Source: Toxoplasma gondii ME49
Taxonomy: Eukaryota > Apicomplexa > Conoidasida > Eucoccidiorida > Sarcocystidae
NCBI RefSeq assembly: GCF_000006565.2
Contig: NC_031478.1
Location: forward strand, 3,987,127-4,051,126
Direction of reading: 5' to 3'
Length of the DNA stretch: 64,000 nucleotides
This document shows positions 32,568 to 46,200 of this stretch, piece by piece. The notes beneath the pieces are model-generated. The model did no database searches. It had not been told where the DNA came from and was given only the letters and a program-made list of their open reading frames with translations. Made by a program: the position numbers and the translations under genes. Numbering within the stretch: position 1 is the stretch's first letter; every line of letters starts with the position of its first letter.

Positions 32568-35500
32568 TGCCCCAGGCCCCGGCGAGGTTTTGCGGGGCAC
32601 TCTCGCCGACGGACAGTCACGAGCGACAGACAAGAGACAGAGACAGACGATAAAGAAAACGACACGAGGAGAGGATGGAGACTGCAGATGTAGAGAATAA
32701 GAGGCGAGCCACAAGTTCGTGCCACTGGAAAAGCTCAGAGAAGGCGCATTTCGACCTGTGCAGAATCGAGCAGAGTCGAAGGGATGTCTGGAACGCTTCA
32801 GAAGGCACAGAGAGACACCGTGCTGAAGAGAAGCATGTGTCCAGGAATATGGACGATGCGAAGTGGAACAGAACTTATTTATTTAAAAAAGCCAGTTGCC
32901 GCCAGGCAGCGTGCAACACTGGGACATCAGTGCACACGAAGAAGCCACAGGATACAGAAGACACTGGAGGGTCGATTCCTGGAAAGCGGATCCGCCGGAA
33001 AAACGAGGAAGGTGGCGGTCTCTAGCCCGTGGAGAGACTTTAAAACGGCTGGTATGAAACCGAGATAAGTCAAGGGTCGCTTTTTTCGCGTCTCCAGCCT
33101 GGTCATGGGTCTTACTCCGCACACCTCTGGACTGTGCCGATACGCGACAGCAGAAGACGGAAAAAACGCATGCGATGTCTTCATCTCGGTGTGTACAAGA
33201 CAAGAACTTCCCAGGAGAGTGACGAAATGCCCGGATTCGGGTGGTCGAGGACGGACGCTTGGAAGGACCGACTTTTCCAGGACACCTGCATGCATGCACA
33301 GGAAAAAAGACTTCCGGCTCGCTGCGGCTAGTTGCCGGTACATGGCACTTTACACACTTCTTCAGAATGGAGAATTTCGGGATTCGGCAAACTCGGCACG
33401 AAATCACAGAGTCTCTGGAGACTATTTCGTAGAGGTTTGGGCTTCCGCGAAAATTCTGGAATTGTAGCGGCAGGTACCCGTCGGCCTCCGTTGCTGACCG
33501 CCTCTGAGAGAGGGTCAAAGATTGGATATCTGAACAATGACCACCAGATAGCAGCGGAAAGTGGACTTTGTGTTACGGAAAAAAGCGCTTGTAAAGACCG
33601 GGTAGTCACTGACAAATCATCTGCTTCGAATAGGACCGCTTTTAACACCGGATATAGGCTAGAAAGTACCGTTGAAGTATGATATACATCGTTGGCTGTG
33701 ATGTTACGGCCCATTAGAAAAACTGCGACACACCTTCATTGGTAGTGCATGTGATAGAGCTGTCGTACAAGCATTCAGCTGGTTAGTGGAGAACACACGT
33801 GCACAGAACCGCAATGGCCTGAGAGAAAGGATGGCGACACGGGCGGGTTTGAAATCGAGGAAAGAATTCAGTCTTGGGAGGTGTCGCTGCCAGTCTGTTC
33901 TGCACAATTTCAAGACACCCTTTTCATTCTCGGCATTTATGAAACGCCTGTCTGAAGCAGGACGAAGAATCAGAAACAAATAAATGAAAAGCGACAGAAA
34001 GGAGTAAAAGGGAGCGAGAGAAAACTGAGAACATGGAGCGAGGGGAATCAAACTGCAAGGGGTAAGGAAACAGGCAGCAAAGAGGAAGGGCAAGCAAACC
34101 ATGAGAAGCCAGAGAGGGACGGTTTGAAGTCAGCGAGGATGATAGACGTCGGGAAAAGGAACTTCGAGACAAGAGGGAGGGGAAGTGAACGAGAGACAGG
34201 AATAGAGGGAGTGAGGACCCAGCGACGGGGAACCAGTAGAAATCATAAAGAAGAACAGAAGAAATCGTCAGCTTTCTGGCAGCCTTTAGCACGACTTCAG
34301 GATGAATGCCACGTTTGCTTCCCTTGAAGAAGACATGCACCAGTTTCGGTCACAGACTACTCGCTTTGTCAAGTTCTGGAACAACAGTCAGACGAGCGGT
34401 TGTCGGGATTTCGGCACCTGGAGCACAGCAGCTACCGTTGAGAGTTTCAGGTGAACACGCATATCTAGCGTTTGTGCATTCGCTTTCTACCTGTTAGTGC
34501 CGATGGATTGGCGGTCGCGAAAGTATCGCTCGCCCAGGAGCGTCCCATAAAAATGAGCTGAAGTAGGCTTACATATACAAATGAAGATACAGACGTAGTC
34601 TCAGAGATTTACAAATGACGGTAAACACAGTTTTATTCATTCAAATCAGGGCACATACATAGTTTCGTATGTGCAGAAATGAACGGGCATGCATATGAGC
34701 GATGCTTCTTCCGGCTTCTGGATCTTTCTGGAAGACTTTGTTTCGGTCGTCGATGAGCTCCCCCAGTGTTCCACTAGCGGTTCAGCTCCAACAAGCTATC
34801 TACTTGAAGCCAGTGTCTATCTTGGACGTGTTTTGATTCTGCAAAGACCCAAACTCATTCAGATACTGTTCTCCGCTGCGACGTGGGGCTTCGCAACTCC
34901 GCTGTCAACTTTATGTGGAGAATCATTCGAGAACACTTTGTTTGCTGGCTCGTCTGCTGGCTTTCCGTTTGAGACGGACGTTTCTGTTCTCAGCTGGACA
35001 AGCCGCTGTGGTTACAGGAGTGCACATGAGCACATGCAAAACCACCTTCCAAGGGTCAACTGCCGCAGCTGACGATCTCAAACACAGTGGAAATAGACAG
35101 CCACTTGACGGGTGCGTGTTCCGTCTAGGACCCTGTAGATGCTTAAATGTGTGCTCAGAAACGAGTGAGCTCACGTATGAGACACTGTGTTGATGTTGCC
35201 GCCGTGTCTCGTCGGCATCTCGTGGTCTGGCGTGCCACTTCCAGTCTTCCGAATATTCAGTAGTCCGTCGCTTTTATGCATTCAGAGGGGACGGCGCATT
35301 TCCCGACACACATGTTCTGACAGGTGGCTTCCGTTGGTAAGAAGAGGAAATCTGCAAGGCGCTCGACAGAGACGTCTCCTGATGAACCCCACTTTCTTCG
35401 GAGAAGTGCGTTGACTTCAGTCTTTTCCTTGCGACCCTGGTTAGCAACGCAAAACTGTAGGGATGGAAACATGTAATCCTGGCCATCCCTTCGGAGAGGC

Positions 35501-37211
35501 ACGAAATTTATGTCGACCGGCTCCGATCCGTCCCGAACGCCTGAGGATAAAAGGCAGCTTCAGTTGCGTTATCAACAACCCCCCGCACCACGTAAGAGAC
35601 GTAAAGCTGCTCAGGGTGTAACCGTTGGGGCACTTCTATTTCACCGATCAAGATATTTCAACCCAAAAACATATTAGACGAACCACATATACTGGTCGAG
35701 TTTCCACGTGACTCGCAGACACCAGGAGACTGCCCAGTTCGACTTCGTGCACTCGACCCGAACGATTCGTTGTGCCTCTGTGCTTGCAGATTTTCGTTTG
35801 AGTTGAAAAAGGCGAAAGAGGAATAATGAGTATTTTCTACGTCTCTGCCGGTTAAAGCAACTTGATGTTCAGGCATGGGGAGGCATCACACACGTTTCTC
35901 GGTTTCTGTTTCCATCTCCTCTCACTTGGCGCGCGTGCGCCGCCATTGTTTCTGGAGGCAATTTGGCACCCTCTCACTTTTATTCGTTTTCTTCGTCTGG
36001 CTTGGCTTTGTATCTATATCCGTCTGCGATCCCGCTCTCTACCATAGCCGTCTGTTTCTTGACGGTACGCGCTCTTTCCCCATGTTTTCTCTTCTTCCAG
36101 TCTCCCCCGAAAACACCCTCTGGCTCGGGTATCTTCAATGTGCTACCATGAAAAGCACGCGAGAACCTGGGTCCCGTAAAGACGCTCAAACCGTAAACCT
36201 ATAGTCAAACTCCCAGTAAATCATTTCCAAAAAAGGATAATGAATAAACCTACGAATCCCTACGTGCACTGGTGCGGTCACTTCGCTGGCTGTCACCATC
36301 GCGAGCATGCTTAGGAACGCATACCGTGAAAACTCACGCAGGCACACACCGCCGCTGGAAGGCAAAAGTCGCGCAGCTCCGAATTCCACCTTCTTTTTGT
36401 TCGAGGCACGTTGCTCGCCGTTTCCTCTCTGCGAAAGGCAACACAAAGTGCGCCTTTTCTCTCGAAAATTTCCGTGTTCTGCGCACTTTGAAATCCGGTG
36501 TGTGCCCGCGTACCCCCCTTCCCCCGATCTGCAACTTCCGCTTTCGTCCGTCCTCCCACCAGCGTCCACTTGTCTCGTAGCCGCAGGAAAAAGTGAATAT
36601 CTGTCAACTTCTCGTCTATGTCGCTGCTTGTTTGGTTTTCCCATGTCCTCTGTTTCCGGTTTTTTGTCTCGGCCGCCCTCTCGCACATGGCGCACATGAC
36701 GTGTGTGCGCCTCGCGGAGATCATCTGAAAAGGCGCCTCCCCTTCACCCGGCAAAGGGAACTTTTCCTGTCTCTAGTTTTCTGTCTCCTCGTCTTGGCCG
36801 TACTCTTCTCCACCAGAAGTCCCCAAGTCTTATGCGCTCTGTCCTTCACACTTCCCTGCGCATGTGCCGGATCCTCCGGAGTAACTGCGGACATCGATCT
36901 AGCCACGCAACCCAATGCGGACGCATGAGTCTGGCAGGAACTGTGCCTAGTTTCTGCATGCGCCTACATCTACGCTCTGCAACTTGTTTTCAACCGTACT
37001 TTTTCGTGTGTCTGCGCTTCCTTTTTCTCACCTTCCGACAGCGAGACCCCGTCTCGTTTTCTGCGCGCCTGCCGCGTGTCTTTCTTCGGTGCCGCCACCC
37101 TTCTAAGGCTCGGGAACTCCTCGAAGGAACTGCCGGTTTTTTTTTCTCTCACCTCTTTCTCTTGGGAGGCAACGGACAAGTCCGCCGACAGACAGCCACC
37201 GTTTCCCCGCG
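32568..37211. other. Divergent spacer between COG4 and the PRMT gene
   Basis: The longest gene-free stretch (4.6 kb), between two divergent starts. It contains several TGCATGC words (for example near 33289-33300), typical of coccidian spacers, and pyrimidine-rich stretches towards 37000 that suit a 5' UTR. No frame carries a domain that I recognise, and small genes with short exons could still be hidden here. Confidence 0.5.
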
Positions 37212-40200
37212 ATGGCGCTGCCGTTTTCTTGCTCACCTGCGCCAGCCAGTTGGCTTGCGGCTGGACACCCGGCCGAAAGGCCGCTCGGCCCCCCACCTGC
37301 ATCGCAGACTTCTCTCTCTTCCAGAGATCCGTCGGCTGCTCCGTGCTCCGTCTACACGTCCGCCTTGTCCCCGCCTGCATCGCAGACTTCTCTCTCTTCC
37401 AGAGATCCGTCGGCTGCTCCGTGCTCCGTCTACACGTCCGCCTTGTCCCCGCCTGCATCGCAGACTTCTCTCTCTTCCAGAGATCCGTCGGCTGCTCCGT
37501 GCTCCGTCTACACGTCCGCCTTGTCCCCGCCTGCATCGCAGACTTCTCTCTCTGCGTCACGCACAGGCTTCCCCGTCTCTCCACGAACAGCAGGAACCGG
37601 GGAGAAGGCGACTCACATGAGATGCGCGCAACCGGTCTCGCTGAGAAGTGGATGCTGTGAAGGAAACAGCCTTCACAGTGGCAACGCCCTTCCGGGCGTG
37701 AGCATGCATGAAGTGTCAGCCTTGTCGCGTTCCTTCTCGGGAAGCGGGCCTTTGCCTGCTCGGTCTTCGCCTCCAGTCGGAGCGCAGGACTCCCGCGAAG
37801 CGCAGTTCTCAGCGAAAGCCACAGAGTTGCAGCATCTGCTTCACCTGTTCCAGAACGCAGGGGAGCCTAAGCGTCAGGAAGCTGTCTTCTCCCCTTCTCT
37901 CCTTCCTTCCTTCGCTTCTCCTGGCCCTAGCTTCGGAGAGCGAAAGCGAAAGGTCGAGAGCGGCGAGGCCTGCACGCTGCTCGCCTCGCCCCAGGGAGAT
38001 GCGCTGCCGCCTCTGCATGGACCGACAGGCCTCCAGAACATGCTCGAGCGTGAGGCCTTTCTGCACTGCCTCGCTCGCCAGAGACTCGGAGACAGTCTTC
38101 GCTTCGCTGCGGACAACGCAGGAAGCGAGTTTCGAAGAGGTGATGCTGTCACGGATGCGCAAGAATCTCCTACAGCCGCCCCGCCAGTCTCGCTCCTCAC
38201 GCAACACAGGGGAAGGGGACAGCTGCCGCTTTCGCTTCGGCCTGTTCCTTCCGCATGGCCTCCACACGCAGCGGTGCGTCCGCCGACCTCCACGCCGGCG
38301 CTGCGAAGTCAGACACTCGCCTCTGCAGCGTCTCTCTCCATGGGGTGTCGAGGCTTCCAAGGTGACCACGACCCTCGCCTTTCGAAGTATCTCTCTCTTC
38401 AGGATCGACGAGCTGCGAGCTCCCCCGTAGGGATGTCCCCGCAACGGACAGTTTCGTCGCAAAGACCGTCTCTCCGCGAACGAGAGGGCGTCTCGGTGCC
38501 GGCTGTCCAGAAGCTGCAGATGAGCCCCCGAGAGGGAATGCGACATCACCGCGTCTCGCTGCCTCCGTTCGCGCCTCCAGGGTATGGACAAGAACCTGTG
38601 CGTGAGGAGGACAGCTTCCCTGATGGAGGTGGAGAGGGCGAGAGAGGTCTTTTTCTCCTTCGGTCTGCTCTCTTGGCTTCTCCCGACCTCGTTGAGAAGA
38701 TCAAGAGACTCCCAGGGGGTGTTGCTGCCCTCCAGCGATGCGCGGCTCTGACGGGGCCTCCCTGGAACAAACAGACGCCTCTTCGGAACGAGGTCCATGC
38801 GGCGCGTTCTCCCTCTCCTCTCTCTTCTCTCTCCGCGTCCGTGACGCCTTCCCTGTCACCTGCTGCCGCGCCTTCTCTCCTGCAGAAAGCCGCGCCTGCG
38901 CGCGCTTCTGCGGCATGTGGAGGCGCTGGGAGTCGGCCCCAGGAAGGCCTGAGACGCGAAGCGGAGATGGCCGTCTGGGGTGAGCAGCAGAGCCAGGGAG
39001 ACGAGCGGAAGAAGCGGCGGAAGACTGCCAAGGAAGAGCGCGTGGAGCAGACAGGTGGGGGGACAGAGAGCGTCAAGGAAAAGGCAAGGCCTGTCTTCAC
39101 CTGCGGCGTCGAGACCGACGGGGCAGAGGAAGAGGCCAGCGGCGGGAGAAGCGGCGAGAAGCGAGAGCCAGAGGAGACTGTGAAGCTCGAAGACGATTTG
39201 CAAAAGGAAGAGCGAAGGGAGAAACGCCTGAGGAGACGCATGCGGCGTCGACAAAGGCGCCTGCGCAGACGTGCAAGACGCGACCTCGTCCGCCTCATGC
39301 GCCGCCAACTGCTGAAGAAGAGAGAGGACGAAAGACGAAGCCGAGACGCCGAGGAGAGCCAAGACGAAAGCGAGGAAGAAAAGCCTTGCAGGGAAGACAG
39401 CCGCGGGGAGAAAGAAGATGAGGCAGAGGCGGATAGTCAGGAAGACAGCGGAGCACGCAAGAGAGGGGCAAAACCTCCCGACTCTGAGGAGACACAGACG
39501 ATGCGAGGAAGACGAAGAGGACTGGCGACGACAGCAAGGGGGAAAGGCGCACCGACGATGCAGCGTCCAAGGCGGGGACTTGCCCAGGGGAAAGCTCCGG
39601 AGGCGACACACCATTCCAGTGCTGAAGAGGAGGAATCGAAGATCAAGAAGGGAGAAGAGAAAGAGACGAAGAACAAGAAGGGTGCGCAGGAAGAGAGAAA
39701 GAACAAGAAGGCGGAGGAGGAGGAAGAGAGAAAGAACAAGAAGGCGGAGGAGGAGGAAGAGAAAAAGAACAAGAAAGAGGAGGAGAAAGAGAAGAAGAAT
39801 AAGAAAGGGGAGGAGGAAGAGACGAAGGAAGAAGACTTCAACGCGCAGCGAGAACGCATTGAAAGGAAACTCCGTAAACGCCTAAAACAACTTTCGTCAG
39901 GAACCGTCATGGTCCAGAGAGGCTCTCGGCGTCGTGAAGGCGACTACGAGGCTGGGCTCTCTCTTCAGAGGAAACTTGACTTTTTAGTCGAACACAGGTA
40001 CAGAAGAAGAAGACCGGTTCCCCTCTTTGCGTCTTAGAGGTTCTCTGATGCACGCATCTACAGCTGTTCTGCGTTTTCTGTTCGCATGCGCCGCCCTGCA
40101 TGTATCGCTGTGTTGCCGCGACTTGCCTCCACGGCCAGCTGCTTTCCTCGCTCCGCGTCTGCTCTCGCAGTCCCCGGCGTATCTGACCGAGATTCAGTTC

Positions 40201-43200
40201 GAGGCGGAATGTCACCGTGAGCAGAAGTAGATGTGCGACGCCGCATTCGGCCGCATGCATGCATCTCGGTGACCACAGATCTCTTCACAAGACCGCGTGT
40301 GTGTCTTTGCCCGTGAATCGATAGTGGAATCGCCCTGGACGCATGTCTCTTTCTGTGCGCATCTGTGGCTTTCTGTCTGAAAGCCGCTGCCTTCGTCAAA
40401 AGCGTAGATGCTTCACTGATCAGTATGTAGGTAGACTGCTGCACATCCCCTGCGTAGAACGTCCGGCGAGAGGACCGAGCCAGCCTGCGTGATGTCGTGG
40501 ATCGGGCGTCTGAGGGATGCGCTTTGTCTCTTGTGCCTTGGCGTCGAATTGACATGTGAACGAGAGTCCGAGGTGACGCGCCATGTACCAAGACGCTCAA
40601 TGCCCGTCGAACATGCGAGGTTCAGGTGGACTTCGACACGGATCCTTTTTATTCGTTTCACTTTTGTTCTTTGCGGCGAAGTTTGTGGAGGCCGAGTCCC
40701 GTCCAGCACACCGAATGCAAGCGGCCGGTTCCATGAAGTTTCGTTCTTTCTTGTGAAACAAAGAAGTTTTTTCTCCCTCTTCGTGATGGTGTCCCCTCAA
40801 CTGCCAGTCTTCTTTTGGGGTCCTACTCTCATGTCTTGTGTCTCGTGTTTTCTGTTCCAGTCGGCGTCTGTTTTTCTTTCTCTCGTTTCTCCTCCGATCC
40901 CTTCTTCCTTCTGTCCCTTCCCTCGTTTCTTCTCTCCAGTTTTCTCTCCATCTCTCTCACCCGTCCTCTTCGCCGCCTTCCTCGCCTTTCACCCCTCCGT
41001 TCGCTCCTTTCTCGTCTCTCTCATTCTGCAACTTCTCTGTCAAGTTCCTTGTGTTGTGTCTCTTTAGCTCGCGTCTCCTTCCTCATGTTCGTCAGCACGG
41101 AAAATCCACACGGATCCGATTCTGTTGACTCGGCGCCTGGCTTGTAACTGGATGAACGCTTTCACGCCTTCTCTGCCCTTTCTGTGCAGCGTCGCATGTC
41201 CAACGCTGCCGAACAGCGCGCCTCTCTCGAACGCCTACACGATCACTTCTCGCTTCAAGGAGAGAAACCACAGCTCGATGCTCAGCGACGCTGCCCGGAT
41301 GAACTTGTACAAACTGGCCATCGAAACGCAAGTTTCTCGTCTCCTGCAAGAGGACAGAAAACGCGACGAGTCCCAGAGACCCCACCGCGTTCTGGAGGTC
41401 GGCTGCGGGCCTTTCTGCGTCCTCAGCATCAACGCAGCGCGAGCCGGTAAACAAGCCACCCTTGCCCAGTAGTGTGTGACTTCCGCGCGCAGCGAGGTTT
41501 CTATACAGTGCAGTCCTGTGTAGTCTTCACAGCACCAGGCAGTCGCTCTCGGTTTGCAATGCTGGGCCGAGCGATTCAACGTCATGGCGTCTCTCTCTTA
41601 GGGCAGTCAGCTGCTGCGCATCGATCTGAGTGACTCTTCTAGCTCACTGCAAACTTAGGACCAGACGCAAAGACTTCACGAGCGGCCCGAGGAAGGGTCG
41701 TCCACAGCAGTGTTGTTCGACCTGTAATTCGTCGACCGCTGCTGCACTCGCATCGACAGCGAACGCATTTTTACCTGTAGATTTAATATATAAGGTAAAT
41801 ATTTGACTTGGCATCGTAATTTCTTTTTGACGTTATGTTTTTAATTGTTGCAGTTTACAGTTTGTTTTTTTATAGGATTTCTTTTACACTTTAAAAAGCA
41901 AAGACATTTTAAAGAAGATCGAGTTCTCGTGTCGCTAGTCAAGTGCGAGAGAGTATAGTACAGGAGCATCGTAGGACAGCGAACGCTCCTCAAAAAGTCT
42001 GGAACAGGAAGTCGTGACGAGGTAGCCAGCTTGGGTCAGGTCGCACACTGCGACCTGTTCGTGGACCTAGGGTCATAACGAAAGAAGCGAATGTCAACGA
42101 ATGAAAGGCAGCGACGGGTCGGTCGAGAGCCACGATCGATGCTTGTACTAAACCAACACTGCTAATGACTGGAACTTCAACGCACAGATAAATTCTGGCC
42201 CGGACGAGCAGCTCCACTGTCCGACTCGCTTTCCGAGTGCTTGTCTGTCCCGAAGGGATGCATCGGATGTCAAATAGCAGCCGGGAGACAAGACGAAAGG
42301 GAGATGAAGAGAACTGAGCAAGAAAAACGAGATGAAGATAAACCCAGAAGAAAAGGAGTCGAGAACAACGCAAAAGTGAGTGAGAGCAGAAGAGCGGGAA
42401 GTGCAGTTTGTGTTTCGCGGTTCGTCGTTCGAGAAAGGCGCCTACCGCCACGCAAAAAAAAGTGGAGTCCTGGCTTTGATTCGCCTTTCCAACTGTCTCT
42501 TTGCGACTCTGCTTTTTTCTGGACGGTCCACTTTCGCGTCGCTGTCTGTCAGGAGCGAAGGACATTGTGGCTCTGGAGGTGGTGAAGCGATCTGCCGCAG
42601 ATGCACAGGCGTTCGTTCGCATGTATGGCTTTGACCGCGTGATCAAAGTCATCAACGCCTACTCAAAGGAGTGCCCGTTGCGGCGGCTTGCGCCTCTGTC
42701 TCCCTGCGCCTCCTCGTCTGGAAATGCGGAGGCGGTGGAGCCCCGCGGGACTGCGTGCGCAGAGAAGAAGTCGGCGTCTCCGGATTTCCTCGTGACCTCG
42801 TCGACCTGGATGGAGAGAAGCACGAGCAGCTGTCTGAGTTCGCCTTCCAGTGAGAGCGTTCCCCCCAGCGCGTCGACAGGGAGCAGAGCGTCGGCTTCTC
42901 TCTCGACTTGCTCAGCTCGAGACGACGGACCGGAGGAGAGCGTGAAACAGACAAAAGGAGAAGGCGAACGAGGACAGGATGGCCACGGACCCTTCGATTT
43001 GATCATTCACGAAATCATCGGAGACATTTGCAGCAACGAGGGCGTCGCCGACGTCGTCGATGACATCCAAACCCGCACCGGTGCGGACGGAAAGACACAC
43101 TTTGACATGCGGAGGTTCTCGGTTCCTCTGCCGATTTCGTTCTCTGCTTCGTGCCTCTTTGTTTCTCGGATTCGTTTGGTCTCTTGTTCTTGGACTTTCG

Positions 43201-46200
43201 GCCGCTTCGAGTTCCTGCTTCTGCAATTCGCTGTCTCCTTTTTCCGGTGCCTGGAGCATTTGCTTGCTGCCTCCTGTGTCTTCCACTCTCAGGATCGATT
43301 CCTGCCTCCGTGCCGTACGCGGCGCGCACATGGTTCACGCCTTGCGAGTTGCCGCGACCTCGTCACATTCTCTTCCCCCACCACAGGTGATGTTTTCCTT
43401 CTTTTTACTTTGTCTCGTCCTTCGACGTTGCACAAGTGCAGGCCCCTCGTCACTTTTTTTTCGTGAACTTCTTGTGTTCCCTCTGCTCCACAAAACGGAC
43501 GAAACGTCTCGACTTGTTCTCCGGCCTCCTCCGGCGGCTCTGGGCTCGATATCCCGTTGCTCCTCTTCTGCGCACGGACGTTTCAGTCTGTTCTCTTCCC
43601 GCGCCATCTGAAAGCGGCATCTACAGCTCTCTGCACTCCTCTTGTTTCTGTCTTTGCTCTTTCTTCCAGTCGCCCCTCTGTTGTCGTTCGTGGCTGCGTC
43701 CTGTGGTCGACTTTGACGCTGACACGTTCCGCCTGCTTGTGCCTCTGAATGCGTCAATAGCGTGAGATCACAACTGGGCCATAGGCGGGGCTTGTCACAT
43801 CGGACAGGCGTATATTGTTTCCGTTTTGTTGCTGTGCAACCGAATTGCGACCTAGAACTGTAAAGAACTAACACCGTATGCTTCGGCTTACCGTTTGCCC
43901 GTTGCGGGTCTCGTTTTTCTGCTGGATGTCCCTCGAAAAAGCTGGTCGGCAACGTTTTTGTGAATCGACAACTCTTCTTCGGTGTTTTCTTCCAGGTATC
44001 CCCTCCGAACGATTCTCTCTCCGAATCGCGTGCTTCTCCAGTCGGTCGACATGGAATTTTCGTCTCTGCGCCTCAGCGACAGTTTCGCGCCTCTCGAAGA
44101 ACTTCTTTTCGAAGAACCCATGAGGCCGCAACTTCTTCAAAAGAGACGGGCAGAGTTCAGGTGCATGCGGAGCGGTGAGAAAATCTCTTTTCCCTCGATA
44201 TCTGCACTCCCGGTGCCCGTATATTATCCAGTTGCGGTCTTTTTCCGCAGCTAGGACCAGTACAAATTATCTAAGCTATATAACACAGGGTTGAACTGAG
44301 GATCCGTTTCAGCGCTGGGTCGGCAACGGTGAATAAGAATGATAACGTACGTCCGTGCCACTGCACTCAGATAACCACCGACTGATGCTAGACTCTCTGC
44401 TTCACAGTGTTAATGAGAGTGCCCGCATGCAGGAGTACTTCATTCGAGTAGATGATCTTGTGTATTCATTGTTTCGTACTCCGCGACGCCGAATGAGTGT
44501 TTAGATTTAACAACGCGCTCGACAATTTCTTCCGTGAGTTTGCTTCCCTCACGGAGGGTCTCGTAGACTCTTGGGCAGCCATCGCTGCAACGACGTCCAT
44601 TTAGATCAAAGGCGTTCTTTTGATCAAAGAGGGGAGTGTCTTTCGTGTCTCGGCAGCGGGCTCCAGAGACGTGGAACAGCAGTGTCCACGTTTCTCTTGG
44701 TGCTTCTTCTTTTGCTCGACATGTTTAGTGGTCTTCTTTGCGCCTGGCGCTGGAGCTTGTTTTCTGTGCATTCTCACGGTTTAGGGTGTTCCTACGGTGT
44801 TTCTTCAAGATATGGACTTCATTGCGGTTTACAGTTTCCTGCGGCCCAGGGGTCCTGAGGGATCAGGGAGGTGGAGCAACGGCTCGTGTTTCTGTTTCCG
44901 CCGGCTTCGCTTCTCGTCAGGCAAACTCTGTGGCTTGTTGCTGTGCAACGAAGTGGAGGTTCTGAAGGGCGTCTCCATCGACAACCGCGAGAGTTCGGCT
45001 GCAAGTCACTGGTACACGAACGTCGCTCTCTTAAGGCGAGAAGTTCGCGTGCGGCGAGGCGACACCATCGTCGTTTATTCTTGTGCAGATCTGAGAAACT
45101 ACCAGGTACGCATGCGATGCAGGTGGCGTGTGGACCTGCCGCGTGGATCTGCATGTCTTCGAACGAATCTGTTCACTCGTGACTCTTAAAACGAGCGGGA
45201 ACGCCGTCGCTCTGCCATCCATGTACATTAAGTCTGGGAGGCGCCCGTCGTGAAGAAGGCCAATGTCGTATCTTACGCTCCTGAAACCGATCTCTTTTAG
45301 CTGTCTCCGGCAGTCCACTGGGTTGGAGTGCACCGCAGGCGTCAAGAAGGTAGGGGTCTGTCGCGTCACTGGAGTCCGGGGGTATCACACCCTACTACAC
45401 AGCTGGACTAGTGATGGAACGCTTAACTCGCGTGAAATGTTGCGCTCGCGCATGCGTCTCTTATCCAAAAGAGACGAGTGAGATTCGGTGCTGGAACACC
45501 GGAAGTGATAAAGAGCAGGAGCAACTCCTTGTTTGATAACTTCGTATATTTGTTCTCCGTTTTCCGCAGCATGTAGACGTCAAGGAGGGCGGCAGTTTAG
45601 CGGATGTGGAGGAGATTCACTGGGCCGCTCGTCCGGGGAGAGCGTCTCCTTCGAGCGCGAAAGCAAAGCAAAGTTCATCTTCAACAGGAAGAACTGCGTC
45701 GCGGTCGAGACGAAGTCGGTGCGAGAGAGTGGCCAGTCGCTTGCCTGTTGCCGCTGCTACAGCTTCTTCGCCTCCTGCTCCGTGCGAAGAGAGTTTGAGG
45801 AGAAACGGTCCTTCACGTGAGGGCGAGCGGGGACAGGACTCGGCGTCCTCTCAGCTGTATCTTTCTTCTCCCTCCCGCGAGGAGGCGTCTGCGCGTGTCA
45901 TCGACTCTGGGGAACGGCGGGCCTCTCTCTCAGGCTCTGGCGAGACGGCCTACTGGACAGAACCTTCCTCAACAGTTGGCGGAGCGCGGAGTGCCGGTGA
46001 TTTCGGTTTGAACAGCAAGACAGAGGAAGCTGAAAGGACCGCGTCGGTGACGCAGCAAGCCGGAGACCAGCGCGGGAGCGGTGCTGGGGATGAGGCAGAC
46101 GACCCTCTTGCCTTCCCCGCGTTTTTCGCGACTAGTGCTGCAGGCGAAGAGAGAAGCATCCCCGCGACCGGGTACACCCGGCAGTATTTGTCAAGGCCTA

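Noticed and set aside
36703..37620. 305-codon forward frame overlapping the 78-bp repeat
   Set aside because: The frame is open because the repeat lacks stops in every frame. It shows no domain and ends at 37620, whereas the overlapping frame from 37212 continues for 2.8 kb into a phase-compatible splice to the PRMT domain.
38856..39614. Antisense Leu/Phe/Ser-rich frames opposite PRMT exon 1
   Set aside because: These are complements of Glu/Lys/Arg codons. The apparent hydrophobic segments are an artefact of reverse-translating GAG/AAG repeats.
41184..41450. Second open frame in PRMT exon 2 (RRMSNAAEQRASLERL...)
   Set aside because: It looks protein-like, but only the other frame contains motif I (VLEVGCG) and joins in phase on both sides.
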